From NCBI RefSeq assembly GCF_004125265.1, contig NZ_RDTE01000003.1:2790001-2854000 (forward strand): 64,000 nt of DNA, given 5' to 3'. This stretch comes from Streptomyces lydicus. GTDB lineage: Bacteria > Actinomycetota > Actinomycetes > Streptomycetales > Streptomycetaceae. Under the pieces are notes generated by a model, which was not told the DNA's origin, searched no databases, and saw nothing but the letters and a program-made list of their open reading frames with translations. Below are positions 30,685 through 40,521 of this stretch, piece by piece. Each line of letters starts with the position of its first letter. The stretch's first letter is position 1. The position numbers and the translations under genes are program-made.

Positions 30685-31770
30685 CTAGACGAGGCCCAGG
30701 CGCTCCGCGGCGGCGTCCGCGTCGATCGGGACCGTGACCGGCTGCGGCGCTCCGGCCACCGCCCAGTCCGGGTCCTTGAGGCCGTTGCCGGTCACCGTGC
30801 AGACGATGCGCTGGCCGGGGTCGACCTTGCCCTCCTCGGCGGCCTTGAGCAGACCGGCGACGGACGCGGCCGAGGCGGGCTCCACGAAGACCCCCTCCTG
30901 CGCGGCCAACAGCCGGTAGGCGGACAGGATTTGACGGTCGGTCACGGAGTCGATGAAGCCGCCGGACTCGTCCCGCGCCTGCTCCGCGAACGACCACGAG
31001 GCGGGGTTGCCGATACGGATGGCGGTGGCGATGGTCTGCGGGTCCTTGACGACCTCACCGCGCACCAGCGGCGCGCTGCCGGCGGCCTGGAATCCCCACA
31101 TCCGCGGGGTGTGCGAGGCGATGCCGTCGGCCGCGTACTCCTGGTAGCCCCGCCAGTACGCCGTGATGTTGCCGGCGTTGCCGACGGGCAGCACATGGAT
31201 GTCGGGCGCATCGCGGAGCATGTCGACGATTTCGAAGGCCGCGGTCTTCTGGCCCTCGATACGCACCGGGTTCACGGAGTTCACAAGTGCGACCGGGTAG
31301 TTGTCGGACAGCCGCCTGGCCAGTGTCAGGCAGTCGTCGAAATTTCCCTCGACCTGGAGAATCTTCGCGCCGTGGACCAGCGCCTGGCCCATCTTGCCGA
31401 GCGCGATCTTGCCCTGCGGGACGAGCACCGCACAGACCATGCCGGCCCGGACCGCGTAGGCGGCGGCCGAGGCGGAGGTGTTGCCGGTGGAGGCGCAGAT
31501 GACCGCCTTGGCACCTTCCTCCTTGGCGCGGGTGATGGCCATCGTCATGCCACGGTCCTTGAAGGAGCCGGTGGGGTTGGCGCCCTCGACCTTGAGGTGC
31601 ACCTCGCAGCCGGTGCGCTCGGAGAGCACCTGGGCCGGTACGAGCGGTGTGCCGCCCTCGCGGAGGGTGACGGCCTCGGTCGTGTCGCTGACCGGAAGCC
31701 GGTCGCGGTACTCCTCGATGATTCCGCGCCACTGGCTGCTTGCCGTGGTCACAGTGGAATTGGCAGACAT
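30685..31770 (-). CDS. thrC: Threonine synthase
   Basis: 361-residue PLP enzyme converting O-phosphohomoserine to threonine. The Schiff-base Lys lies in [15 protein letters not shown]; the phosphate-binding loop is [16 protein letters not shown]. Length fits the short bacterial class. It starts eight bases after the hom stop, so hom and thrC are co-transcribed. Confidence 0.95.
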   Translation of the reverse strand: MSANSTVTTASSQWRGIIEEYRDRLPVSDTTEAVTLREGGTPLVPAQVLSERTGCEVHLKVEGANPTGSFKDRGMTMAITRAKEEGAKAVICASTGNTSASAAAYAVRAGMVCAVLVPQGKIALGKMGQALVHGAKILQVEGNFDDCLTLARRLSDNYPVALVNSVNPVRIEGQKTAAFEIVDMLRDAPDIHVLPVGNAGNITAYWRGYQEYAADGIASHTPRMWGFQAAGSAPLVRGEVVKDPQTIATAIRIGNPASWSFAEQARDESGGFIDSVTDRQILSAYRLLAAQEGVFVEPASAASVAGLLKAAEEGKVDPGQRIVCTVTGNGLKDPDWAVAGAPQPVTVPIDADAAAERLGLV

Positions 31771-31778
31771 GGGTTCCT

Positions 31779-33071
31779 TTACTCCCCTTCGACCCGCATG
31801 ATGCTGGCGACACCACGAACGGTGTCGAGCTCGCGCAGAGCCCCGACGGTCGACGACAGAGCCGCGTCCGCCGCTCGGTGGGTGACGATGACGAGGGATG
31901 CCTCCCCGTCCTTGCCCGACTGGCGGACCGTATCGATCGATACGCCGTGTTCCGCGAAGATCGTGGCGACCTGAGCGAGAACACCGGGTTTGTCGGCCAC
32001 ATCGAGGCTGATGTGGTACCGAGTGACGACCGCGCCCATGGGGCTGACGGGCAGCCGGGTGTAGGCGGACTCACCCGGTCCGGTGGCACCGGCGAGCTTG
32101 TTACGGCAGACCGCGACGAGGTCGCCGAGGACCGCGGAGGCGGTCGGCGCGCCGCCCGCGCCCGGCCCGTAGAACATCAGCTGGCCGGCCGCCTCGGCCT
32201 CGACGAAGACCGCGTTGTACGCCTCGCGGACCGACGCGAGCGGATGCGTCAGCGGAATCATCGCGGGGTGCACCCGCGCGGTCACCGACGCCCCGTCCGC
32301 GGCCCGCTCGCAGATGGCCAGCAGCTTGACCGTGCACCCCATCCGCTTGGCGGAGGCGATATCGGCCGCGGTGACCTCCGTCAGGCCCTCGCGGTGCACA
32401 TCGTCGATGGTCACGCGGGTGTGGAAAGCGATACCGGCCAGGATCGCGGCCTTGGCGGCGGCGTCGAAGCCCTCGACGTCGGCGGTCGGGTCGGCCTCGG
32501 CGTAGCCGAGCGCGGTCGCCTCGTCCAGCGCCTCGCTGTAGCCGGCCCCGGTCGAGTCCATCTTGTCCAGGATGAAGTTGGTGGTGCCGTTGACGATGCC
32601 GAGCACCCGGTTGACCGTGTCGCCGGCCAGGGACTCGCGCAGCGGCCGTACCAGCGGGATCGCACCCGCGACAGCGGCCTCGTAGTAGAGGTCCGCGTCA
32701 TTGGCCTCGGCCGCCGCGTGCAGCGCCGCACCGTCCGCCGCCACCAGCGCCTTGTTGGCGGAGACCACGCTCGCGCCGTGCTCGAAGGCGGTGGTGATCA
32801 GCGTACGGGCCGGCTCGATACCGCCGATGACCTCGATCACGACGTCGATGTCGCCCCGTTTGACGAGTGCGGTCGCGTCGGTGGTGACCAGCTCGGCCGG
32901 GACGCCCTCGCGCACCCGGTCGGGGCGGCGGACGGCGATCCCGGCGAGCTCCACGGGCGCACCGATCCGGGCGGCGAGGTCATCGGCGTGCGTCGTCATG
33001 ATGCGCGTCACCTCTGAGCCGACAACACCACAGCCCAGGAGCGCCACCTTCAGCGGACGCGTACGCATCAT
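31779..33071 (-). CDS. hom: Homoserine dehydrogenase
   Basis: 430-residue NAD(P)H enzyme reducing aspartate semialdehyde to homoserine. The N-terminal Rossmann motif is [13 protein letters not shown]; the catalytic domain holds [14 protein letters not shown] and the Lys-containing [21 protein letters not shown]; the C-terminus carries an ACT regulatory domain ([28 protein letters not shown]), which implies threonine feedback control. Two ATGs abut at 33071 and 33068; GAGG lies just upstream of both. Confidence 0.96.
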   Translation of the reverse strand: MMRTRPLKVALLGCGVVGSEVTRIMTTHADDLAARIGAPVELAGIAVRRPDRVREGVPAELVTTDATALVKRGDIDVVIEVIGGIEPARTLITTAFEHGASVVSANKALVAADGAALHAAAEANDADLYYEAAVAGAIPLVRPLRESLAGDTVNRVLGIVNGTTNFILDKMDSTGAGYSEALDEATALGYAEADPTADVEGFDAAAKAAILAGIAFHTRVTIDDVHREGLTEVTAADIASAKRMGCTVKLLAICERAADGASVTARVHPAMIPLTHPLASVREAYNAVFVEAEAAGQLMFYGPGAGGAPTASAVLGDLVAVCRNKLAGATGPGESAYTRLPVSPMGAVVTRYHISLDVADKPGVLAQVATIFAEHGVSIDTVRQSGKDGEASLVIVTHRAADAALSSTVGALRELDTVRGVASIMRVEGE

Positions 33072-33208
33072 TTGACCTCTGCTTCTCATCGATCAGCGAA
33101 TTCCAGCTTGCTCATGCACAAGTCTCACGCACCGGACGGTGGTTTCCGCCCTTCGTCCAGATGCCGAGACATTTATTTCATCCGGGTCGGGGACCCGGCG
33201 ATCCGGCC

Positions 33209-34600
33209 CTACCCGACATCCAGCCGCAGGAGATCTTCCTCCGTCTCGCGCCGGACGATCACCCTCGCCTGACCATTCTTTACCGCGACAACGGGCGGCC
33301 GCAGCGAGTGGTTGTAGTTGCTCGCCATGGAACGGCAGTACGCACCGGTGGCCGGCACCGCGAGCAGATCCCCCGGCGCCACATCGGCCGGCAGGAAGGC
33401 ATCGCGTACGACGATGTCGCCGCTCTCACAGTGCTTGCCCACCACGCGCGAGAGCATCGGCGCGGCATCGGAGGTGCGCGACACCAGCGCCACGCTGTAT
33501 TCGGCGTCGTAGAGCGCCGTGCGGATGTTGTCCGACATCCCGCCGTCCACGGACACATAGGTCCGCAGGCCTTCCAGCTCCTTGACCGTGCCGACCTCGT
33601 ACAACGTGAAGGCCGTGGGGCCCACGATCGCCCGGCCCGGCTCGACCGACAGCCGCGGCACGCCCAGCCCCGCCGCCGCGCACTCCTTGCTCACGATGTC
33701 ACCCAGCGCCGACGCGATCTCGTGCGGCTCCCGCGGATCGTCGTCCGAGGTGTACGCGATACCGAGCCCGCCCCCCAGATCGATCTCGGGCAGCTCGATC
33801 CCGTGCTCGTCGCGCACTTCGGTCAGCAGCTGCACCACGCGGCGCGCGGACACCTCGAATCCCGCCATATCGAAAATCTGCGACCCGATATGGCTGTGAA
33901 TCCCGATGAGTTCCAGCCCGTCCAGCTTCAGCGCACGGCGCACGGCCTCCGCGGCCTGCCCGTCCGCCAGCGCAATTCCGAACTTCTGGTCCTCGTGCGC
34001 GGTCGCGATGAACTCGTGCGTATGCGCCTCGACACCGACCGTGACCCGGATCTGTACGCGCTGCCGCTTGCCCAGCCGCTGCGCGATATGGGCGACCCGC
34101 ACAATTTCCTGGAACGAGTCGAGCACGATCCGCCCGACCCCCGCCTCCACGGCCCGGGTGATTTCCTCGGTGCTCTTGTTGTTCCCGTGCAGGGCGATCC
34201 GCTCGGCCGGCATTCCCGCCGCGAGCGCCGTGGCCAGTTCGCCGCCGGAGCAGACGTCGAGATTCAGCCCTTCCTCGTGCAGCCAGCGGACGATGGCCCG
34301 CGACAGGAAGGCCTTGCCGGCGTAGAACACGTCCGCCCCCGGCCCGAAGGCGTCCTTCCACGCCCGGCAGCGGGCCCGGAAGTCGTCCTCGTCCAGGAAG
34401 TACGCCGGAGTGCCGAACTCCGCGGCGAGCGCGGTGACGTCCAGCCCGCCGACGGTGACCACACCGTCGGCATTGCGGGAGACCGTACGGGACCAGACCC
34501 GCGGGTCGAGGGTGTTGAGATCGGCGGGCGGCCCGGCGTAGTGCCCCTCGGGCAGTACGTCAGCGTGCCGGGGCCCTGCAGGGTGCGCGGAGCGGCTCAT
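33209..34600 (-). CDS. lysA: Diaminopimelate decarboxylase
   Basis: 463-residue PLP enzyme performing the last step of lysine synthesis. The Schiff-base Lys lies in [34 protein letters not shown], the glycine loop [13 protein letters not shown] and the dimer-crossing [13 protein letters not shown] are conserved. It starts 26 bases after nrtL, so the two share a transcript. A 137-base gap separates it from hom, its neighbour in the aspartate pathway. Confidence 0.95.
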   Translation of the reverse strand: MSRSAHPAGPRHADVLPEGHYAGPPADLNTLDPRVWSRTVSRNADGVVTVGGLDVTALAAEFGTPAYFLDEDDFRARCRAWKDAFGPGADVFYAGKAFLSRAIVRWLHEEGLNLDVCSGGELATALAAGMPAERIALHGNNKSTEEITRAVEAGVGRIVLDSFQEIVRVAHIAQRLGKRQRVQIRVTVGVEAHTHEFIATAHEDQKFGIALADGQAAEAVRRALKLDGLELIGIHSHIGSQIFDMAGFEVSARRVVQLLTEVRDEHGIELPEIDLGGGLGIAYTSDDDPREPHEIASALGDIVSKECAAAGLGVPRLSVEPGRAIVGPTAFTLYEVGTVKELEGLRTYVSVDGGMSDNIRTALYDAEYSVALVSRTSDAAPMLSRVVGKHCESGDIVVRDAFLPADVAPGDLLAVPATGAYCRSMASNYNHSLRPPVVAVKNGQARVIVRRETEEDLLRLDVG

Positions 34601-34626
34601 GGCTGTGGAGATCCCCTCAAGGTCGT

Positions 34627-35823
34627 TCAGAGGTGGGCGGGAGCGGAGATGCCGAGCAGACGCAGGCCGTTGGCGAGCACCGTCCCGCTGGCCTCGGCAA
34701 GGGCCAGCCGGGCACGGTGCACGGCCAAGGGTTTCTGCTCCCCGACGGGCAGCGGCGGAAAGTCGTCATGCCACCGGAAGAACGCGTCGGCGGTCGCCTC
34801 CAGATGCCGCACCACACGGTCCGGTGCCCGCAGCCGCGCGGCGGCGTCGATGACGGAGGGGTAGGTGGCCAGCAGGGTCTGCAGCGCGTGCAGGCTCCGG
34901 GAGGGCACAGGGGCGGCTGCGGTGTGCCGTGCCGATGGCGGCGATGCGGGCCGCACGTCGGCCGGGATCCCGTCACCCGCCGCCGGACGCCCCACATCCC
35001 CCGGCTCGCCCGCAAACCCCAGCTCACCCGCGTTCCGCACCAGCGCCCGCGCCCTCGCGCAGGCGTACTGCACCCGGAAGCGCGGATTGCTCTCGCGCTG
35101 CACGGGCCGCTCGGGCACCCGCACCGGATCGTGCGCGGCCGGCCGCAACAGCACCCAGCGCGCCTCGTCGGATCCGAGCCGTGCGGTGAGGGCGTCAAGG
35201 TCGTACGGAACGGGCGCGAGAGCGGGGCGGCCACCGGCCCGGCGGCCACCGGGCCCGGCCGCGGCATCGATCCGCCCCAGCACCTCATCCACCACGGCCT
35301 CACGGGCACCGCCCGCCGGGGAAGCTGCCACCGAGGAACCGGCCACCGGACCGAAGCCGCCGTCGAAGCCGCCATGGAAGACTCCGTCGAAGGCACCCTC
35401 GGAGGCACCTCCGAAGACATCGCCGGGAGCATCGCCGACGTCATCAGGGCTCTGCCCCGTCCCCGTCCCTGTCCCTGTCCCTGTCCCGCCGTAGCCGTCC
35501 CCCTGCGCCAGCACGTCCCGTACGAGCGCGATCAGCGCTCCGTCCCCCAGGGTGAAGTTCAAAAAGCCCGGCCCGGCGATCTCGACCCGAGCGATCCCGG
35601 CGCTCCCGGCCAGCCGCTTCCGCAGAATCTCGGCGACCTCCCGGGCCGGCCTCCCCGCGGGCCCCGCGAGCTGCAACGCGACATTGGAGGCGTAGTCCCC
35701 GCATCCGGGCCGCGGCGGCGGCTCGACAACGATCCGCGCCGGCACCGGCACGGAGAGCTCCTGCTCCTCCACCGCACCACGCACGGAGCGCAAGACGGTA
35801 CGGGAGAGCTCAGCGGGGGTCAC
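34627..35823 (-). CDS. nrtL: ArgRS-related anticodon-binding protein NrtL
   Basis: 398-residue relative of arginyl-tRNA synthetase without a catalytic core. The N-terminal additional domain of ArgRS is recognisable ([18 protein letters not shown], then [28 protein letters not shown]), and the C-terminus is a DALR anticodon-binding domain ([19 protein letters not shown] ... [19 protein letters not shown] and [18 protein letters not shown]). HIGH and KMSKS motifs are absent; instead there is a disordered Gly/Thr/Asp/Phe-rich linker encoded partly by tandem hexamers. It may bind tRNA or regulate rather than charge it. I start at GTG 35823; no clear ribosome site is visible. Confidence 0.85.
   Translation of the reverse strand: MTPAELSRTVLRSVRGAVEEQELSVPVPARIVVEPPPRPGCGDYASNVALQLAGPAGRPAREVAEILRKRLAGSAGIARVEIAGPGFLNFTLGDGALIALVRDVLAQGDGYGGTGTGTGTGTGQSPDDVGDAPGDVFGGASEGAFDGVFHGGFDGGFGPVAGSSVAASPAGGAREAVVDEVLGRIDAAAGPGGRRAGGRPALAPVPYDLDALTARLGSDEARWVLLRPAAHDPVRVPERPVQRESNPRFRVQYACARARALVRNAGELGFAGEPGDVGRPAAGDGIPADVRPASPPSARHTAAAPVPSRSLHALQTLLATYPSVIDAAARLRAPDRVVRHLEATADAFFRWHDDFPPLPVGEQKPLAVHRARLALAEASGTVLANGLRLLGISAPAHL
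35459..35488 (-). repeat. Tandem hexamer repeat inside nrtL
   Basis: Five consecutive GTCCCN hexamers (plus strand) encode the alternating Gly-Thr run in the linker of NrtL on the minus strand. Because the unit is two codons, copy-number change would keep the frame and only alter linker length. Confidence 0.85.
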
Positions 35824-35967
35824 AGGACAAGCGTATGGGAGACCAGGGGGAGGTCTGCGACCCGGTTTCGCCCTGTGGACACTCCACGCGACGATCCAGG
35901 ACGGAGCCGGCACCCAACTGAGCACGGGTCCCCCGGGCTCACCGCCCGCGGACCGCGCTACTCCCCG

Positions 35968-36543
35968 CTACTCCCCACCCGCATCCACCATGCCGACCCC
36001 ACCGGACGCCGGGACTCCACCGGACGCCGGAATCCGACCGGACACAGGAACCCCACCGGACGCCGCGACCCTGCCGGACGGAGCGCCACGCTCCGCCGCA
36101 CGCCCGCCCCCGTCGCTCTCCCCGTCCTCGTCCTCGGCCCCGGACCCGGGCCCCCGCTCGCGCTGGCGCCTCTCCCGCACCAGCATCCCCACGGTCCGCA
36201 CCAGCTCCGCCGGCTCGAACGGCTTCGCAAGAAACGCGTCCACCCCCACCGACTCGCCGTTGTCCACCTCGCTCTGGGTGCATGCGCTGACGATGGCGAT
36301 CGGGATGTCCCACGTCCGCGGATCGGAACGCAACCGCGCCGCGGTGTGCAGTCCGTTGAGCCGCGGCATCACGACATCAAGGGTCACGACATCAGGTCTC
36401 ACGTGGTGCACCACGTCCAGACATTCGGCACCATCAGCCGCGGTCACGACCTCGAAGCCCTCCAGCTCGAGATTGACCCTGATCAACTGCCGGATCACCT
36501 TGTTGTCATCGACAACGAGGATCCGACCGGACAAGCCAGGCAC
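35968..36543 (-). CDS. Single-domain response regulator with repetitive tail
   Basis: 191 residues. Residues 1-125 are a CheY-like receiver with DD pocket (ILVVDDNKVIR), phospho-acceptor Asp in DVVTLDVVMPRLNG, switch Ser/Thr (AIVSACTQ) and conserved Lys (DAFLAKPFEPAEL). There is no output domain. The C-terminal 60 residues are low complexity: a charged stretch (GSGAEDEDGESDGGG) then about five degenerate SGGVPA-like repeats. Starts at GTG 36543. No kinase is adjacent; phosphorelay partners are unknown. It is followed by nrtL and lysA on the same strand. Confidence 0.9.
   Translation of the reverse strand: MPGLSGRILVVDDNKVIRQLIRVNLELEGFEVVTAADGAECLDVVHHVRPDVVTLDVVMPRLNGLHTAARLRSDPRTWDIPIAIVSACTQSEVDNGESVGVDAFLAKPFEPAELVRTVGMLVRERRQRERGPGSGAEDEDGESDGGGRAAERGAPSGRVAASGGVPVSGRIPASGGVPASGGVGMVDAGGE
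36002..36075 (-). repeat. Imperfect 15-base repeats in the response-regulator tail
   Basis: About five imperfect copies of an ACCGGACGCCGG-containing unit (plus strand) encode the SGGVPA-like repeats at the C-terminus of the response regulator. The period is a multiple of three, so length variation would stay in frame. Confidence 0.65.
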
Positions 36544-36741
36544 ACCATGAGACTAGGACCCCGCCTGAGACTGCGTCCCGGTTTTCCCCACTTCCGCCCC
36601 CGTGTGAGGGACCTTTCCCCGACCGCCACCGCCGCCTCCCCGCGATGCGCTACAAGCTCCGGCACAAGGGCCACGCCACCCCTCCTGGCCCCCTCCCCCG
36701 CCACCCTCGAAACCTGTTCATGAACACCCCATCAGAGCTGG

Positions 36742-36747
36742 TAGGGT
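36742..36747 (+). promoter_or_regulatory. Likely -10 box of the tRNA-Arg promoter
   Basis: TAGGGT, a good Streptomyces vegetative -10 element, lies 34 bases before the mature tRNA 5' end. The perfect palindrome TGTTCATGAACA at 36715-36726 covers the -35 region, where no clean TTGAC is seen; it could be a regulator site. Confidence 0.45.
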
Positions 36748-36780
36748 TCTACCCGTCGCCACAAGAACACAGGCGGCAAC

Positions 36781-36852
36781 GCCCCCGTAGCTCAGGGGAT
36801 AGAGCAACGGCCTCCGGAGCCGTGTGCGCAGGTTCGAATCCTGCCGGGGGCA
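36781..36852 (+). tRNA. tRNA-Arg (anticodon CCG)
   Basis: 72-base cloverleaf: acceptor GCCCCCG/CGGGGGC, D-arm GCTC...GAGC, anticodon stem ACGGC/GCCGT with loop CTCCGGA (anticodon CCG, reading CGG), a four-base variable loop, T-arm GCAGG-TTCGAAT-CCTGC, and discriminator A. CCA is not encoded. CGG is a common Arg codon in this high-GC genome. Confidence 0.95.
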
Positions 36853-36869
36853 CCCTGCATGAGGTGCCC

Positions 36870-36909
36870 AAGACCCCGTCACCAGTGGAAACGCTGAGGC
36901 CGGGGTCTT
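36870..36909 (+). terminator. Terminator after tRNA-Arg
   Basis: AAGACCCCG (36870-36878) pairs perfectly with CGGGGTCTT (36901-36909) across a 22-base loop, starting 18 bases after the tRNA. It ends TCTTCG without a long U-run. Confidence 0.55.
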
Positions 36910-37126
36910 CGCGTATGTGCAGCCGTGTGTGCCGCCCGAGGCGGTCCTGCGTCCGCCGAGCCGCACGCGTCGCTGCTCATTGATCAGTCGTGTTGCGCTC
37001 AGTCATCTTGATGTGTCACGGGTTTCCTCGAAAGGCCTTCTGACAGCCGCAGTTACGGCGGTCACCGAGCCCGTGGTTGCGGGCTGTGGTGCCGGGCCGG
37101 CTGAGCCCTCCCGGCGCCCAGAGGTC

Positions 37127-38026
37127 TCAGCTCTCTTCCAGTACCGCTTGGATCACGTGCCGGGCGTTGTGTGCCATCGCGGGGTTCGTCGTCCGGTAGT
37201 ACGGCAGCGCGATCAGTGCCTGGGAGAGTGTCCGGGCACGGCCGCGGTGCCAGGTTGCGTCGTACACGCCGAGCGCCCGGCGGAAGACCTCTCTGGCGTC
37301 GGCCGGCAGCAGGTTCCACGCCGGGAACAGGTCGCAGGCCGCATCGCCCAGTCCCGTGCACCCGAAGTCGATCACCGAGGTCAGTCTGCCGTCGTTCACC
37401 AGCAGATTGCCCGGCATCAGATCGGCGTGCAGCCATACCGGCGGGCCTTCCCAGTCCGGGGTCCGCATCGCGTCCTCCCACACGGCGGCCGCGGCATCGC
37501 AGTCGATGCCCTCCTGGGGGATCCCGCGCAGCTCCCCGATCGCCGCGCGGGTCGACGCGTCGAGCGAGGCGAGCGGTCCGCCGCGGTGGGCCCTCGGTGC
37601 CCGGGGCAGGGTGATGCTCCGCATCGCCATTACGAAGCCGGCCAGATCCTCGGCCAGCGGCTGGGGCTCGCTCAGCGCTCCCGCCTCGGGGTTCTCGCCC
37701 TCCCGCCAGCGGTACACCGACCAGGGCCACGGATACCCCTCGGCGGGCTCACCGGCCCCGAGCACTTCGGGGATCGCCGTGGGCAGTCGGGAGGCTAGGC
37801 GGGGCAGCCACTGCCGCTCCAGCGTGATGTCCTGGGCTCCGCCCTTCACCAGCGGCAGCCGTACGACCATGTCCTCGCCCAGCCGGTACATGGCGTTGAC
37901 CGTGCCGCCGGACGGGAATCGCTCCACCGCCCGCCCCGCCCACTGCGGGAACTGCCCGGCGATCAGCTGCCGTACGAGGTCGTCGTCGAGGGGGTGCTGG
38001 CCGGGGTGCATCGCCGCGGGGCTCAT
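37127..38026 (-). CDS. Aminoglycoside phosphotransferase (APH) family protein
   Basis: 299-residue protein of the APH/choline-kinase fold. The catalytic loop HxDxxxxN reads WLHADLMPGNLLV and the Mg-binding DFG-like segment SVIDFGCTGLGDAACDL; N-terminal ATP-site parts include SGGTVNAMYRLG and MVVRLPLV. It resembles the large group of Streptomyces APH-fold kinases with unknown small-molecule substrates; drug resistance cannot be inferred. It is convergent with tRNA-Arg. Confidence 0.88.
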   Translation of the reverse strand: MSPAAMHPGQHPLDDDLVRQLIAGQFPQWAGRAVERFPSGGTVNAMYRLGEDMVVRLPLVKGGAQDITLERQWLPRLASRLPTAIPEVLGAGEPAEGYPWPWSVYRWREGENPEAGALSEPQPLAEDLAGFVMAMRSITLPRAPRAHRGGPLASLDASTRAAIGELRGIPQEGIDCDAAAAVWEDAMRTPDWEGPPVWLHADLMPGNLLVNDGRLTSVIDFGCTGLGDAACDLFPAWNLLPADAREVFRRALGVYDATWHRGRARTLSQALIALPYYRTTNPAMAHNARHVIQAVLEES

Positions 38027-38240
38027 GGGGCGTCATCCGATCACCGGGGGCGGGCGGGTGCCAAACGTTTTTCCCGGATGTGCGCTTCGGTGAAGCAGGA
38101 CGTGTGTATCAGCCGATGCACACGCGAGAGGTCCGTGGCTGCCTGTCAGCCGGGCGCAGGAATCACGCGGTCCGGTGACTCCGTGCGCCCCCGGCGGCAG
38201 GTGAACGTGACGTCTCCCTGACGGGGAGTTCCGGCAGAAA

Positions 38241-38272
38241 CCGGGCACCGGGGCCCTCGGCCAGGTGCCCGG
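38241..38272 (-). terminator. Terminator after the P450 gene
   Basis: A perfect nine-base inverted repeat, CCGGGCACC with GGTGCCCGG and a 14-base loop, lies 32 bases after the P450 stop on the minus strand. Confidence 0.6.
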
Positions 38273-38303
38273 TCGGGTCCGGAGCGCGGGGCGGGGGTGG
38301 TGG

Positions 38304-39590
38304 TCAGCCGTCCAGCCGGACCGGGAGGGATTCGATTCCGTAGACGATTGAGAGTTTGCGGAATTGCAGTTCCTCCGGCGTGGCGGCGAGGCGCATGTTC
38401 GGGAAGCGGCGCACCAAAGCGGGGTAGGCGGCGCGGAGTTCCATGCGGGCCAACTCGGCGCCTACGCAGCGGTGGATTCCGTAGCCGAAGGCGAGGTGGG
38501 AGGGGACATTGCGGGTGGGGTCGAACTGTTCCATTTCCGGGCCCAGTTTGCCGTCCCGGTCCGCGCCGCTCAGGGAGCACAGCACCACGTCCCCGGAGGA
38601 GATCTTGACGCCGCCGATTTCCAGGTCCTCACGGGCGAAGCGCGGGAAAGCGACCTGGACGACGGTCAGGTAGCGGAGAAGTTCCTCGACGTAGCCGTCG
38701 ACGACATCGTCGCCGTCGTGGAGGGCCGCGAAGTGCTTGGGATCCTGGAGGAGGACCAGGGCCCCGAGGGCCAGCATGCTGGCGGTGGTTTCGAAGCCGC
38801 CGGTGAGGACGCCGTCGGCGAGGCCCGCGAGTTCTTCGTCGCTGACCGAGTCGCCGTGTTCCTTCACGATCATCCCGAGCAGGCCGTCGCCCGGATTTTC
38901 GCGCTGCTTTTTGACGATGTCCCGGAAATAGGAAAGGGATTCGGATATGGCGCCGAAGGAGGCATTTGCGCCACTGAAAAGGTCGAAGCGGGCGGCACTG
39001 AGGCGTTCGAAGTCGGCGCGGTCTTCATAGGCGACGCCGAGGAGTTCGCAAATGACGAGGGAAGGGATGGGGAGGGCGAAAGAGTGGACGATGTCGACCG
39101 GATCTCCGTTTTCCCCCTCCTTTTCCATGGCATCGAGGCGCTCCTCGACGATCTCGTGGATGCGGGGGGTGAGCCGGCTGAGGCGGCGCATGGTGAATTC
39201 GGGCGTCAGGAGACGACGGAGCCGGGTGTGCACCGGCGGGTCGGCGAATCCGAGTCCACCGGGGTTCTGTTCGGCGCCCGCACCGGCCTTGCCGACGAGG
39301 TTGGTGAAGTCCGAACTGAACGCATTGGCCTTTCCCAGGACCGCCTTGACCTCGTCGTAGCCGGTGACCAGCCAGACATTGGCGGCAATCGGCACGGGGA
39401 GCTTGCTGACGGGCTCCCGCTCGCGGACGGCACCCAGATCACCCACGGGGTCGAGCCCATCGCGTCGCAATGGCATCAGGACGGACTCGGGCAAGAAAGA
39501 CATTCGAGACAGGTCGAAGCCTTTCTTCCGGGTTCTCGACAGATACATACGACCGGCCCAGGCGATGATCCGGGAACGGAGAGTCGTCAT
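38304..39590 (-). CDS. Cytochrome P450
   Basis: 428-residue soluble bacterial (class I, CYP105/107-like) P450. The I-helix oxygen-binding motif is GVLTGGFETTASML, the ExxR motif is in EELLRYL, and the heme Cys lies in FGYGIHRCVGAELARMEL. It needs a ferredoxin and reductase, and none is adjacent. The start used, MTTLRSR at 39590, leaves a basic N-terminal extension of about 35 residues before the usual P450 start; an internal Met (MSFLPESV) is an alternative. Substrate unknown. It stands alone, so it may serve secondary metabolism or detoxification. Confidence 0.92.
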   Translation of the reverse strand: MTTLRSRIIAWAGRMYLSRTRKKGFDLSRMSFLPESVLMPLRRDGLDPVGDLGAVREREPVSKLPVPIAANVWLVTGYDEVKAVLGKANAFSSDFTNLVGKAGAGAEQNPGGLGFADPPVHTRLRRLLTPEFTMRRLSRLTPRIHEIVEERLDAMEKEGENGDPVDIVHSFALPIPSLVICELLGVAYEDRADFERLSAARFDLFSGANASFGAISESLSYFRDIVKKQRENPGDGLLGMIVKEHGDSVSDEELAGLADGVLTGGFETTASMLALGALVLLQDPKHFAALHDGDDVVDGYVEELLRYLTVVQVAFPRFAREDLEIGGVKISSGDVVLCSLSGADRDGKLGPEMEQFDPTRNVPSHLAFGYGIHRCVGAELARMELRAAYPALVRRFPNMRLAATPEELQFRKLSIVYGIESLPVRLDG

Positions 39591-40275
39591 GACGCTAATA
39601 CTGCCTTTCGTCGAGGGGGACGATCCCCCGCGCTCCGCGGCCCAAGGCGGCCGGGGCAGCACGGAACCTCCACTCGGCGTGCACCGGTGTGACGTACGCC
39701 ATAGCCCCTCGCTTACGGTGGTCATGGCACTGGTCCATGCCATCGACCGATGTCTTCGGTCGCCCGCATCAGCGTGACGAGCTCGGCCTCGGCCTTCTTC
39801 TTCTATTCGGTCTGGACGAGTTTACAAAGTGCCATTGGGCGCGTTCACGGAACAACCCGGAATGACCCCGAGTGGGCCCCGAGGTGCCCCTGAGATACCC
39901 CCGAGATGCCCCCGGGGCGCCGTTGAGATGCCCTTGGGGCGTCCTTGATTCCCCCTCGGGCGTGCCGACTCGGCAGCACCCCGTGGTCACCGCCCTTCCC
40001 TGCCGGCCGCGCCTCGGGCCTCCACGCCCCCTGCCGGCCCGAGGGAAGGCCAACCCGTGCCAACCCGCGGTTCCGGACCACGGGTTCGCAGTGACGGGCG
40101 CGGCAAGGGTGCTTCCTCGATGGCTCGTTGGGGGTGGAGGGAGGAGGGGGAGGAGGGGGGAGACGGACGAGGAGGGGGGAGACGGACGAGGAGGGGCGGT
40201 TCCGGCGTTCGGTGAGAGTGGCCGGAGTCGGGTGGGCGAGATCCACGGACCCGCGGCATCACGGATGGTGATGAG
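39591..40275. other. Long repeat-rich non-coding stretch
   Basis: About 690 bases with no supported gene: all frames are low complexity and lack domains. It contains degenerate CCCCGAG-ATGCCCC-like repeats at 39865-39950 and a tandem 19-base repeat at 40152-40189. It presumably carries the P450 promoter at its left side; AT-richer sequence is at 39805-39835. Confidence 0.55.
40152..40189. repeat. Tandem 19-base repeat
   Basis: Two identical head-to-tail 19-base units (GGAGGGGGGAGACGGACGA) at 40152-40170 and 40171-40189, followed by the beginning of a third copy. Purine-rich on the plus strand; likely formed by slippage. Confidence 0.9.
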
Positions 40276-40304
40276 TTGCGGACTCTCCGGCGCCTCTTTA
40301 GCGT
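40276..40304 (+). promoter_or_regulatory. Vegetative-type promoter of the SH3-protein gene
   Basis: TTGCGG (40276-40281) and TAGCGT (40299-40304) are separated by exactly 17 bases, a good match to Streptomyces HrdB promoters. The predicted start near 40311 gives an untranslated leader of about 210 bases before the gene at 40522. Confidence 0.55.
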
Positions 40305-40521
40305 GAGAAGGGAACGAAAGTGAGCGGCGGTCCCGGGCGTGGCGCGAGAGAGCGGCGCGGCAGCGGGAATCCGCACTCACCGCCGGGGAAGGGTGCGACA
40401 GGCACCGCACCGGCGGGGCACAGGCCCCGACCCGTCCGTCAGGTGACGCCCGGCAGCTTCGCTCATCTCATCCCGCAGGGAACCACCCCCCTGGGGCTCT
40501 CCCCTTCGCAGGAGGAAGCGC

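Noticed and set aside
36781..36852. tRNA-Arg as attachment site of an integrated element
   Set aside because: I found no second copy of the tRNA 3' end in the window and no integrase gene nearby.
39769..40410. 213-codon minus frame in the repeat-rich gap
   Set aside because: Pro/Ser/Arg-rich low-complexity translation, no ribosome site, no domain; frame kept open only by GC content.
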